Shown here: positions 17,362 to 25,419 of the stretch, one piece after another
How positions within the stretch are numbered: the stretch's first letter is position 1
Layout of the letters: each line of letters begins with the position of its first letter
Assembly: GCF_000522985.1 (NCBI RefSeq)
Contig: NZ_CP007128.1
Coordinates: 1,100,220 to 1,164,219 of the forward strand
Origin: Gemmatirosa kalamazoonensis
GTDB lineage: Bacteria; Gemmatimonadota; Gemmatimonadetes; Gemmatimonadales; Gemmatimonadaceae
Reading direction: 5' to 3'
Length of the DNA stretch: 64,000 nt
Notes under the pieces: generated by a model
The model's database searches: none
Told to the model about the DNA's origin: nothing
The model's input: only the letters and a program-made list of their open reading frames with translations
Translations under genes and position numbers: made by a program

Positions 17362-17891
17362 GCGCGCGCCGTGCCTTCATCCTCGCCGTTCTCTGCGCGG
17401 CGTGCGGCGGCGACCGGCGCCCGCGCGCCACGGACTCGGCACGCCCGACGCCCGCCACGCGCGTGGTCCCGACGTCGGGCGCCGCGCCGGCGCCGTTAGG
17501 CGAGGGCGACTTCGCCGTCGGGGAGCTGCACGAAGGGCTCGACACCGCCGCGGTGCGCCGGCTGCTCGGCGCCCCCGACTCGGTGAAGGTCGAGGACAAC
17601 CCGTACGATCCCGGCGGCAAGCTCCGTACGTGGCGCTACCGCGACGTCGCCATCGAGCTCGCGGACGAGACGGTGTACGGCATCGCGCTCGACGGGCCCG
17701 GCGTCGCCACCGCGCGCGGGCTGCGCGTCGGTGATCCCGCGGACCGCGTGCGTGCGCTCTACGGCGCCGCGGCGGCGGACGGCGACGACTGGGAGTACAC
17801 GGATCCCGCGAACCCCGGCATGCACGTGGTCCGCGTGACCGTGAAGAACGGTCGCGTCGCCGCGATCTACGTCGGCTCCATCCTGGACTGA
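17358..17891 (+). CDS. Putative lipoprotein (SmpA/OmlA-like fold)
   Basis: 177 residues from the GTG at 17358. A short lipoprotein signal (FILAVLCAAC, Cys near residue 15) precedes a Pro/Ala-rich linker. Residues about 55-100 (GLDTAAVRRLLGAPDSVKVE then KLRTWRYRDVAIEL) resemble the beta-lactamase-inhibitor-like/SmpA pattern in which a threshold helix is followed by a strand pair. A second similar module begins GLRVGDPADRVRALYG. The function is unknown. Confidence 0.72.
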   Translation: MSARRAFILAVLCAACGGDRRPRATDSARPTPATRVVPTSGAAPAPLGEGDFAVGELHEGLDTAAVRRLLGAPDSVKVEDNPYDPGGKLRTWRYRDVAIELADETVYGIALDGPGVATARGLRVGDPADRVRALYGAAAADGDDWEYTDPANPGMHVVRVTVKNGRVAAIYVGSILD

Positions 17892-17893
17892 GG

Positions 17894-18460
17894 GTGCGCG
17901 ACGCCGACCTGCCCCCGCCACGCGTCGCCGTCGCGGCCGACGTCCCCGCGCTCCGTGCGCTCATCGACGACTCGGCGCGCGGCCTGAGCGTCGGGTTCTA
18001 CACGCCCGCGGAGATCGACGCCGCCGCGACGTACGTGTTCGGGGTCGACACGCAGCTCGTCGCCGACGGCACGTACTTCGTCGTCGACGCGCCCGATGGA
18101 CCCGCGGCGGCGGGTGGCTGGAGCGCGCGGCGCACGCTCTACGGCGGCGACCAGATGAAGGCGGCCGAGGACCCGCGGCTCGATCCGGCGACCGAGCCGG
18201 CCCGGATCCGCGCGTTCTTCGTGCACCCCCGGTGGGCGCGCCGCGGCCTCGCGCGCGCGATCTACGCCGCGTGCGCCGAGGCCGCGTGGGCGGCGGGCTT
18301 CCGCGCGTTCGAGCTCATGGCCACGTTGCCAGGCGAGCCGTTCTACCGCGCGCTCGGCTTCGAGGTGGTCGAGCGCGTGACCACCCCACTCCCCGGCGGC
18401 GTCGACGTGCCGTTCGCGCGCATGCGGCGGCCGATCGACCCGCCGGACGATTCACCGTGA
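17894..18460 (+). CDS. GNAT family acetyltransferase
   Basis: 188 residues starting at the GTG at 17894, two bases after the previous stop. The acetyl-CoA-binding region IRAFFVHPRWARRGLARAIY is intact, followed by FELMATLPGEPFYRALGFE, which contains the usual C-terminal GNAT strand-helix. The substrate is unknown. It is part of a tight run of small genes (16.9-19.4 kb), all on the plus strand. Confidence 0.9.
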   Translation: MRDADLPPPRVAVAADVPALRALIDDSARGLSVGFYTPAEIDAAATYVFGVDTQLVADGTYFVVDAPDGPAAAGGWSARRTLYGGDQMKAAEDPRLDPATEPARIRAFFVHPRWARRGLARAIYAACAEAAWAAGFRAFELMATLPGEPFYRALGFEVVERVTTPLPGGVDVPFARMRRPIDPPDDSP

Positions 18461-18467
18461 GCCCGCC

Positions 18468-18845
18468 ATGTCACTCCCCCCACCCGACCCGCGATCGCTC
18501 GAGGGAACGCTCCGCACGTGGGCGCTCGCCTACCCCACCGCCACGGAGGATTTCCCGTGGGGGGAGCGCGCCATCAAGGTCGGCGGCAAGGCGTTCCTGT
18601 TCCTCCGCGGCGCCGGCCCGACGGTGAGCTTCTCCGTGAAGCTCCCGCACTCCGCGGCCGAGGCGCTCGAGCTGCCGTACGTGGAGCCCACCGGGTACGG
18701 GCTCGGGCGGCACGGCTGGGTGACGGCCACCGTCGACGCGGGGCGCGACGCGCCGCTGGACACGTTCCGCGCGTGGATCGACGAGAGCTTCCGCGCCGTC
18801 GCGCCGAAGCGGGTCATCGCCTCGCTGCCGCCGGCGTCTCGTTAG
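18468..18845 (+). CDS. MmcQ/YjbR family protein
   Basis: 125 residues; LAYPTATEDFPWGERAIKVG and KAFLFLR match the YjbR (cyaY-like fold) family, as does the closing DESFRAVAPKRVIASL. These are small DNA-binding-fold proteins of unclear role. The stop TAG is part of a GTTAGGC word. The gene lies eight bases after the GNAT gene. Confidence 0.9.
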   Translation: MSLPPPDPRSLEGTLRTWALAYPTATEDFPWGERAIKVGGKAFLFLRGAGPTVSFSVKLPHSAAEALELPYVEPTGYGLGRHGWVTATVDAGRDAPLDTFRAWIDESFRAVAPKRVIASLPPASR

Positions 18846-18853
18846 GCACGGCG

Positions 18854-19429
18854 TTGGCCGCGCATCTCCTCCTCGTCCGCCACGGCCGCTCGGCGCACGT
18901 GCACGGCGGAGCGCTGCTCGACCGGGAGGGGATGGAGCGATGGCGCACCGCGTACGACGCGGCGGGGATCGCCGACGCGCCGCCGGCCGCGCTCGTGCAC
19001 GAGGCGGCGCTCGCCGACCGCATCGTGGCGAGCGACATGCCGCGCGCCGTGGCGTCGGCCGAGCGGCTGGCGGGCGGCCGCGCGGTGACGGCGTCGCCGC
19101 TGCTCCGCGAGGTGCCGCTGCCGATCCCGACGTGGCTCCCCGGGCGGGCGCCGCTCGTGGTGTGGGGCGCGCTCATCTCGCTGCGCTGGGGGATCGACAT
19201 CGCGCGCGGCCGCGACGCGCTGCCCGAGTGGCTCGAGCAGGCGCGCGCCGCGGCCGCGTGGTGCGACGACGCGTGCGGCGCCGACGGCACGGTGGTCGTG
19301 GTCACGCACGGCGTCTTTCGCCGGCTGCTGGCGCGCCGGCTCGCCGCCACCGGGTGGCGCGCGGCGCCGGGGCGGCGGAGCTACGCGCCGTGGAGCGTCT
19401 GGCGCCTATCGCGCCCGAGTGCGGCCTAG
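18854..19429 (+). CDS. Histidine phosphatase superfamily protein
   Basis: 191 residues from a TTG start at 18854; no ATG lies closer to the conserved N-terminus. The RHG motif (LLVRHGRS) begins at residue 7, and the second catalytic His is in VVVVTHGVFRRLL. This fits a phosphoglycerate-mutase-like phosphatase. The middle region has an additional hydrophobic stretch (VVWGALISLRWGIDIARG). The substrate is unknown. Confidence 0.85.
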   Translation: MAAHLLLVRHGRSAHVHGGALLDREGMERWRTAYDAAGIADAPPAALVHEAALADRIVASDMPRAVASAERLAGGRAVTASPLLREVPLPIPTWLPGRAPLVVWGALISLRWGIDIARGRDALPEWLEQARAAAAWCDDACGADGTVVVVTHGVFRRLLARRLAATGWRAAPGRRSYAPWSVWRLSRPSAA

Positions 19430-19614
19430 TGCGCGCCCGCCAGCTCGTCGACCTCCGCCCCGCAGATCTCGAGGATCACGCGGTGGAACCGCTCCTCCCT
19501 CTCGCCGAGCCACGGCTGGAGCTGGAGCTGCCGGGCGTGCGCGATGGTCTGCGCCGCGCGCCGGAAGAAGTGGCGGTACCGCGGATCGTTCCAGATGTGG
19601 GCGGTGGTCGGCAT
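19426..19614 (-). CDS. Small hypothetical protein
   Basis: 62 residues, converging with a four-base overlap on the phosphatase gene. Sequence MPTTAHIWNDPRYRHFFRRA followed by a helix rich in Gln/Leu and charged residues. The composition (His, Trp, Tyr and Phe present, balanced charge) looks like a real protein rather than a shadow frame. No known family. Confidence 0.5.
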   Translation of the reverse strand: MPTTAHIWNDPRYRHFFRRAAQTIAHARQLQLQPWLGEREERFHRVILEICGAEVDELAGAH

Positions 19615-19697
19615 GACGGGAGCCGCTGGGGGTAGGCGGTGCGGCTCGCGAACACGAGGTCCGCGAACGGTTCGGCGGGGCCTCGGTAGCACCATAT

Positions 19698-20456
19698 GTG
19701 CCGGCGCCCCGTGGCGCTGTGGCGAGCGACACGGCAACCCCGAGGTGGCGTACGTCCCGCACATTCCTGTCGGCCGAGTGGCGGCAGCTCGTCATGCTCG
19801 ACTACGACGTCGATCCGGGGATCCTGCGGCCGCTGGTCCCGGCGGGCGTCGCGCTCGACCTGCTGGACGGGCGCGCGCTCGTCACCGTCGTCGGCTTCCG
19901 CTTCCTGCGCACCCGCGTGCTCGGCGTCCCGATCCCGCTGCACCGCGACTTCGACGAGGTGAACCTGCGGTTCTACGTGCGGCGCGAGCTGGCGGGGGGC
20001 GAGGTGCGCCACGGCGTCACGTTCGTGCGCGAGCTCGTCCCCCGGCTCGCGATCGCGCTCGTCGCGCGGGCTTTGTTCAACGAGCCCTATCGCGCGGTGC
20101 CGATGCGCAGCTCGACGACCGGCCGACTGTCGTACGAGTGGCGCAGCGATGGCCTCTGGCAGTCGGTGTCGGCGACGCCGAGTGGCGAGCCGGCGGAGCC
20201 GCCGGCGGGGTCGCAGGCGGCGTTCGTCACGCGGCGTCACTGGGGGTACACCCGCCAGCGCGACGGCCGCACGATCGAGTACGAGGTGCGGCACCCGGTC
20301 TGGCGGGTGTGGCGCGCCGAGGCGCCGCGGCTCTCGGCCGACGTCGCCGGGCTGTGGGGCGAGGCGTTCGTGGCGCCGCTCGCCGGCGCGCCGTCGGGGG
20401 CATCGATCGCCGACGGGTCGGCGGTGACCGTGTCGGCGCCGCGGTGGATCCGGTAG
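19698..20456 (+). CDS. DUF2071 (YqjF-like) protein
   Basis: 252 residues from a GTG start; the conserved part begins about residue 20 (RTFLSAEWRQLVMLDYDVDP) and continues with RPLVPAGVALDLLDG and the RELVPRLAIALVARALFNEP segment. These match YqjF-like DUF2071 proteins, which have an acetoacetate-decarboxylase-like fold. No catalytic Lys can be assigned. It converges with the monooxygenase gene, with stops two bases apart. Confidence 0.85.
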   Translation: MPAPRGAVASDTATPRWRTSRTFLSAEWRQLVMLDYDVDPGILRPLVPAGVALDLLDGRALVTVVGFRFLRTRVLGVPIPLHRDFDEVNLRFYVRRELAGGEVRHGVTFVRELVPRLAIALVARALFNEPYRAVPMRSSTTGRLSYEWRSDGLWQSVSATPSGEPAEPPAGSQAAFVTRRHWGYTRQRDGRTIEYEVRHPVWRVWRAEAPRLSADVAGLWGEAFVAPLAGAPSGASIADGSAVTVSAPRWIR

Positions 20457-20458
20457 CG

Positions 20459-21952
20459 CTAGGCAGGCGGCCCGAACCACGTGGTCAGCGCGTCGACGAG
20501 CCCCGCCGCGGTCCGGTCTCCGACCCACGCCACGTGTCCGTCGGGCCGCACGAGCACGGCCGCGGGCGCCGGGACCGTCCCGATCGCGGGCAGCTCCCAG
20601 GGGCCGGCGTACGTGCCCCGGATCGACCGGACGCGATCCGCCCACGGTGCGATGTCCAGGCCGTCGGCATCGCCGAGGTCGAGCAGCACCGGCCGGGCAT
20701 CGTGCAGGAGGGTGAAGACCCGCTGTGGCCCATCGGCGGTCGTCAGGTCGAGGTCGGGCATCCGGCGGCCGAGCAGGGGATGGCCGTCGCCGAGGTCGTA
20801 GTGAATGTCGAGCCCGGACATCCGCGCGCCGAGTCGTCTGCGCGGCTCGTCCATCGCGAGGAGCTCGGCCACGACGTCGCGCAGCGCCTCGGTGCGGTCG
20901 TCCGGACGGAGCAGCGCGACCTGCGCCATGGTGTGGCGCAGCACCCGCGCGGCGACGGGGTGTCGCTCCGCGTGGTAGGTGTCGAGGAGGCTCTCCGGCG
21001 ACGTCTTCCGGACGACCTGGGCGAGCTTCCATCCCAGGTTCACCGCGTCCTGCACGCCGGTGTTGAGCCCCTGCCCGCCGATCGGGGAGTGCACGTGCGC
21101 GGCGTCGCCGGCGAGCAGCACGCGCCGGTCGCGGTAGGTCGCGGCCTGCCGGGCCATGTCGGTGAACCTGGAGAGCCAGGTCAGGCTGTGGACCCCGAAG
21201 TCGGTCCCGCACGCGGCGACGAGCGCCTCGCTGAGATCGCGCAGCGTCGGCTCACCGGCCGCCCCGACGCGCGGCTCGGGGACCATGACCCGGATCGGTC
21301 CCTCGTCCTTGAACACCACCTGGCCGTCACGGATCTCGTAGTGCTCCCGGCCGAACGCATGGGTGCCGAGCGCGGAGCGGTGGATGCCGAGCGGGGGCGT
21401 CTCGGTCATCTCGACCGCGGCGATCAGGCTGCTCTGCGTCGCGTCCCAGCCGGGGAAGTCGATGCCGGCCGTCTTGCGGACCACGCTGCGTCCCCCGTCG
21501 CACCCGACGAGGTACTCCGCCCGCAGCGCGGTGCCGTCGGACAGCTCGACGGTCACGCCGCCGTCGTCCTGGGTGAAGCCGGTGACGTCGCGCTCGCGAT
21601 GGAACGGCACGCCCAGCTCGGCGACCCAGCCGGCCAGGATGCGCTCGATGTGGTTCTGCCACAGACCGAGGCCATAGGGGTGCCGCGTGGGGAAGTCGCT
21701 GATGTCCAGGCGGATCTGCGCGAACCCGCCGACCTGGGCCACCTGTCCCTCCGAGAGGAACCGGTCGGCGATCCCACGCATGTCGAGGATCTCGATCGTG
21801 CGGGACTGCAGGCCGCCCGCGCGCGAGCCGGCGAGACCCTGGTTGGCGCGGCGCTCGACGATGCCGACGTCGATCCCCGCCACCGCCAGCTCGCCCGCCA
21901 GCATCAGCCCCGTCGGACCACCGCCGGCGATCACCACTGCATGCTCGGTCAT
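20459..21952 (-). CDS. FAD-dependent class A monooxygenase, rifampicin monooxygenase (Rox)-like
   Basis: 497 residues with a strong Shine-Dalgarno (GGAGGAG). The FAD-binding GGGPTGLMLAGELA is at residues 10-23, the central DG motif is EYLVGCDGGRS, and the second FAD site is VLLAGDAAHVHSPIGGQGLN. The overall pattern, including GTDFGVHSLTWLSRFTDMAR and the thioredoxin-like C-terminal domain ending VRPDGHVAWVGDR, is that of aromatic hydroxylases of the Rox group, which oxidise and inactivate rifamycins. The assignment to rifamycin rests mainly on the upstream rifamycin-associated-element-like palindrome. The gene contains none of the GTTAGGC words common elsewhere, so it may be acquired. Confidence 0.8.
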   Translation of the reverse strand: MTEHAVVIAGGGPTGLMLAGELAVAGIDVGIVERRANQGLAGSRAGGLQSRTIEILDMRGIADRFLSEGQVAQVGGFAQIRLDISDFPTRHPYGLGLWQNHIERILAGWVAELGVPFHRERDVTGFTQDDGGVTVELSDGTALRAEYLVGCDGGRSVVRKTAGIDFPGWDATQSSLIAAVEMTETPPLGIHRSALGTHAFGREHYEIRDGQVVFKDEGPIRVMVPEPRVGAAGEPTLRDLSEALVAACGTDFGVHSLTWLSRFTDMARQAATYRDRRVLLAGDAAHVHSPIGGQGLNTGVQDAVNLGWKLAQVVRKTSPESLLDTYHAERHPVAARVLRHTMAQVALLRPDDRTEALRDVVAELLAMDEPRRRLGARMSGLDIHYDLGDGHPLLGRRMPDLDLTTADGPQRVFTLLHDARPVLLDLGDADGLDIAPWADRVRSIRGTYAGPWELPAIGTVPAPAAVLVRPDGHVAWVGDRTAAGLVDALTTWFGPPA

Positions 21953-22032
21953 CACGTCGCTCCTCCGATGTCCGTGGCTCTCACGTCGGCCGGACCGTCC
22001 GACCGAGGCCGGCGACTCTACGGGGGCCCCCC

Positions 22033-22050
22033 GGGCTTGCCGCAAGCCCC
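22033..22050 (-). promoter_or_regulatory. Rifamycin-associated-element-like palindrome
   Basis: On the minus strand the sequence GGGGCTTGCGGCAAGCCC (an inverted repeat of GGGCTTG and CAAGCCC around a 3-base centre) lies about 80 bases upstream of the Rox-like gene. It matches, as I recall it, the rifamycin-associated element found upstream of rifamycin-inactivating genes in Actinobacteria. TTGCGG within it can serve as -35 for a promoter whose -10 (TAGAGT, 22015-22020) is 19 bases away. Confidence 0.7.
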
Positions 22051-22065
22051 GGGGCGGGCTATAAG
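22037..22065 (+). promoter_or_regulatory. Promoter toward the S9 peptidase
   Basis: TTGCCG (22037-22042) and TATAAG (22060-22065) are separated by 17 bases, a good sigma-70-type arrangement. Its -35 lies in the same palindrome as that of the divergent monooxygenase promoter, so both genes could respond to one signal. The leader to ATG 22203 would be about 130 bases. Confidence 0.5.
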
Positions 22066-22202
22066 CTGGACGTGGCGAGGAGGCGCTGCCCTCCTGCCGC
22101 TCCGCTGCGCGGTGGACGAACCCGCGCCCGACACGGCCCCGGAGTGAGCGATCCTCCGCGCGTGAGCCCGTGAAACGCTCCGCCCTCCCCTGCCCCCGGT
22201 CC

Positions 22203-24275
22203 ATGCGCCCGACCGCATCGCTCGCCTCGCTCGTCCTGCTGCTGTCGACGTCCCTCGCTGCACAGCCGGCGCGCCGCGCCCCCACCGTCGACGACCTGCT
22301 CGGCATGTCGACGCTCGCCGGCGCGGCGATCTCGCCGGACGGCAAATGGGTCGCGTATGGCGTGACGACCGCCGACACGAAGCAGAACGCGTACGTCACG
22401 CGGCTGTGGGTGGCCGACGTCGCGACCGGCGCGCGCCGGCAGCTCACGAGCGGCGACCGGAGCGTCGGCGCGTACCGCTGGTCGCCCGACTCGCGGTGGA
22501 TCGGCTTCACGAGCGATCGCGTGGGCGGCCGGTCGCAGCTGTTCGCGATCCACCCCGACGGCGGCGAGGCGGTGCAGCTCACCGACGCGGAGGCGGGCGT
22601 GCAGGGGTACGCGTGGTCGCCCGACGGCCGCACGGTCGCGTTCACGAGTGCGCCACCGCCGGACACGGTGAAGGCGCGGCGCGAGCGCTACGGCGATTAC
22701 GAGGTGGTGCGCACCGAGTACGCGTACGCGCACCTCTTCACGGCCGACGTCGACAGCGCGATGGCGGGCCTCGCCGCCCCGCGAAAGGGACGGCAGCGCA
22801 CGCGCGGCACGACGATGAGCGTGCAGGGCTTCGAGTGGTCGCCCGACGGCACGCGCATCGCCTTCGCGGCGACGACGAACCCCGATCTCGTGCAGGGCGC
22901 GACCGCCGACATCTACGTGCTGTCGCTCGGCGACGACCGGGTGCGCCGAGTCGTGTCGCAGCCGGGGCCCGACGGCGACCCGCACTGGTCGCCCGACGGC
23001 CGCTCGCTCGTGATCACCTCGGCGATGGGCCAGGACCGCTACTTCGCGCGCCTCTCGCGCCTCGCCGTGGTGCCGGCCGACGCGGAGGGCGCGACGCCGC
23101 GATCGATCACCGACGGGGTCGACGAGGACGCGGCGTTCGTCGCGTGGCGGCCGGAGGGGATCTACTTCGCGGCGTCGGAGCGCACGGCGTCGCACCTGTT
23201 CCGCGTCGACCCGGCCACCGCGCGCGTGACGCGCGTCTCCGCGCCTAACGATTTCATGGGCGGCGCATGGACGGTGTCGGCGACCGGGCGCGCGGCGACG
23301 ATCGTCTCCTCGCCGACGGCGCTCCCGGAAGTGGCGGTGGTGGATCTCGCCGGGCGCGGGCCGTTCGCGCCGCGCACGCTGACGGCGATGAGCGACCAGG
23401 TGCGCGGCCTCGCGTTGGGCACGCGCGAGCTGATCACGTGGAAGAGCCAGGACGGCGCGACGATCGAGGGCGTGCTCGTGAAGCCGGCGGGGTGGGCGCC
23501 TAACGAGAAGCGTCCGCTGCTCGTCGTCATCCACGGCGGCCCGACGGGGATCGACCGGCCGACGCTCATGGACACCCGCAACTATCCGGTCGACGTGTTC
23601 GCGGCGCGCGGCGCGCTCGTGCTGAAGGTGAACTACCGCGGCTCGTCGGGCTACGGCGCGGCGTTCCGCCGGCTGAACGAGCGCAACCTCGGCGTCGGCG
23701 ACGCGTGGGACGTGCTGAGCGGCGTCGACACGCTGATCGCGCGCGGGTGGGTCGACTCCACGCGCATGGGCGCCATGGGCTGGAGCCAGGGCGGCTACAT
23801 CTCGGCGTTCCTCACCACGACGACGACGCGCTTCAAGGCGATCAGCGTCGGCGCGGGGATCAGCGACTGGGCGACGTACTACTACAACACCGACATCACG
23901 CCGTTCACGATCAACTACCTCGGCGCCGACCCGGTGGCCGACGCGGAGATCTACCGCAAGACGTCGCCGATCTCGTACGCGATGGGCGCGAAGACGCCGA
24001 CGCTCATCCAGCACGGCGAGCTCGATCGCCGCGTGCCGATCGCGAACGCGTACGAGCTGCGCCAGGCGCTCGTCGACCGCGGCGTGCCGGTGGAGATGGT
24101 CGTGTACAAGGGGTTCGGCCACGGCGTCACGAAGCCGCGCGAGCAGCGAGCGGTGATGGAGCACAATCTCGCGTGGTTCGGGCACTGGGTGTTCGGCGAT
24201 TCGGCGAGCGACGTGCGCGCCGTGCTCACGAGCGGCGGTCAGGGAGCCCAATCCGACGCGACGCGGCAGCCGTAG
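22203..24275 (+). CDS. S9 family serine peptidase (prolyl oligopeptidase/acylaminoacyl type), secreted
   Basis: 690 residues from ATG 22203, chosen because a signal peptide (SLVLLLSTSLAAQ) begins there; a GTG at 22170 would add 11 residues. The N-terminal part is a TolB-like beta propeller with repeated WSPDGR/WSPDSR blades (for example YRWSPDSRWIGFTSDR). The C-terminal hydrolase domain has the nucleophile Ser528 in GWSQGG and the catalytic His640 in GFGHGV. It probably degrades short peptides in the periplasm. The palindrome-linked promoter shared with the monooxygenase is 140-170 bases upstream. Confidence 0.94.
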   Translation: MRPTASLASLVLLLSTSLAAQPARRAPTVDDLLGMSTLAGAAISPDGKWVAYGVTTADTKQNAYVTRLWVADVATGARRQLTSGDRSVGAYRWSPDSRWIGFTSDRVGGRSQLFAIHPDGGEAVQLTDAEAGVQGYAWSPDGRTVAFTSAPPPDTVKARRERYGDYEVVRTEYAYAHLFTADVDSAMAGLAAPRKGRQRTRGTTMSVQGFEWSPDGTRIAFAATTNPDLVQGATADIYVLSLGDDRVRRVVSQPGPDGDPHWSPDGRSLVITSAMGQDRYFARLSRLAVVPADAEGATPRSITDGVDEDAAFVAWRPEGIYFAASERTASHLFRVDPATARVTRVSAPNDFMGGAWTVSATGRAATIVSSPTALPEVAVVDLAGRGPFAPRTLTAMSDQVRGLALGTRELITWKSQDGATIEGVLVKPAGWAPNEKRPLLVVIHGGPTGIDRPTLMDTRNYPVDVFAARGALVLKVNYRGSSGYGAAFRRLNERNLGVGDAWDVLSGVDTLIARGWVDSTRMGAMGWSQGGYISAFLTTTTTRFKAISVGAGISDWATYYYNTDITPFTINYLGADPVADAEIYRKTSPISYAMGAKTPTLIQHGELDRRVPIANAYELRQALVDRGVPVEMVVYKGFGHGVTKPREQRAVMEHNLAWFGHWVFGDSASDVRAVLTSGGQGAQSDATRQP

Positions 24276-24314
24276 CGACGGGCACCCGACACGAGCGACC
24301 GTGTCGTCTGCGGA

Positions 24315-25082
24315 ATGGGTGTGACGTCGAAGGTCATCGTCATCACCGGCGCGAGCGGTGGCATCGGGGCGGCGGTCGCGCGGCGGTTGGGCGCGGACGG
24401 GCACCGGCTCGTGCTCGGCGCGCGTCGGGTGGCGGAGCTCGAACGCGTGGCGGCGGAGGCGCGCTCGCGCGGGGCGCCCGACGCGCGCGCCGTGGCGACC
24501 GATGTCACGCGCCGCGACGACGTCCTGCGGCTGCGCGACGCGGCGCTCGACGCGTTCGGCGGGTTCGACGTGTGGATCAACAACGCGGGGCGCGGCATCA
24601 CGCGTCTGGTGCTCGACCTCACCGACGCGGACGTCGACGACATGATCGCGGTGAACGTGAAGTCGGCGCTGTACGGCATGCAGGCCGCGGTGCCGCACTT
24701 CGTCGAGCGCGGCGCCGGTCATCTGATCAACGTGTCGTCCACGCTCGGCCGCGTGCCGATCTCGCCGTTCCGCTCCGCGTACAGCGCGGCGAAGGCGGCG
24801 CTCGCGTCGCTGACGACGAGCCTCCGCCTGGATCTCGCCGAGCGTCACCCCGGCGTCCACGTGTCGCTCGTGCTCCCCGGCGTGGTGACGACGGACTTCG
24901 CGCAGAACGTGCGCGGCACGCCGATCGCGCCGGTGACCGGCGGCGTGCGCGCGCAGACGGCGGAGGAGGTGGCGGAGGTGTTCGCGGATCTCGTCGCGCA
25001 CCCCGCGGCCGAGCGGTACACGAATCCGCGCTCGGTGGAGGCGGCGCGGGAGTATTACGCCCAGTTGTACGGCGGGGAGTGA
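24315..25082 (+). CDS. Short-chain dehydrogenase/reductase
   Basis: 255 residues. Cofactor motif TGASGGIG begins at residue 11; NNAG follows near 92, the catalytic Ser in NVSSTLGR near 141, and Y-x3-K (YSAAK) at 156-160. This is a complete classical SDR, NADP preference suggested by the Arg pair (ARRVAEL) after strand 2. The substrate is unknown. The gene ends at the edge of repeat copy 2. Confidence 0.95.
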   Translation: MGVTSKVIVITGASGGIGAAVARRLGADGHRLVLGARRVAELERVAAEARSRGAPDARAVATDVTRRDDVLRLRDAALDAFGGFDVWINNAGRGITRLVLDLTDADVDDMIAVNVKSALYGMQAAVPHFVERGAGHLINVSSTLGRVPISPFRSAYSAAKAALASLTTSLRLDLAERHPGVHVSLVLPGVVTTDFAQNVRGTPIAPVTGGVRAQTAEEVAEVFADLVAHPAAERYTNPRSVEAAREYYAQLYGGE

Positions 25083-25084
25083 AA

Positions 25085-25419
25085 CGGCGGGATGTCTGAG
25101 GGCGGGACGATCGACTGCGGGACGCCGTACTGCGGGACGCCGTACTGCGGGACGACATACCGCGGGATCGCTCGCGCGGGATCGTAGTTACCAGGGGGGC
25201 TCCCCCCCCTTCGCCCAAGGTTGCCAGGCGACGATCGAGTCGCGGTACCAATCCGACGCGCACCGGATCCGAGGAACGCGGCGCGATCCGCGAATCCGCT
25301 GATCCGCGACCCAGAACCCCCGGAGGGTGGCCCTCCGGAGAGAAATGCGCCCGCGCGCCGAACCTGCGTCTGTCGCGATCCCGCCGGTCGACGGTCCCCC
25401 GTCAGCCGTCCCGCCGTTT
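25085..25419. repeat. Composite dispersed repeat, copy 2
   Basis: 15-base units (GCGGGACG...) occupy 25085-25180. The palindromic core has a degenerate left end (near 25187) and an intact GGTACC at 25244-25249, with G6-CT-C8 starting at 25194. A conserved module of about 130 bases follows, containing GATCCGCGACCC and the stem CCGGAGGG-TGG-CCCTCCGG (near 25320), then inverted 15-base units near 25385-25419. It overlaps the last six codons of the MFS gene. Confidence 0.85.

Noticed and set aside
22059-25001. A 980-codon open frame on the minus strand opposite the S9 peptidase and SDR genes
   Set aside because: It is the antisense shadow of two clear genes; its composition is Arg/His/Ala-rich without any domain pattern.
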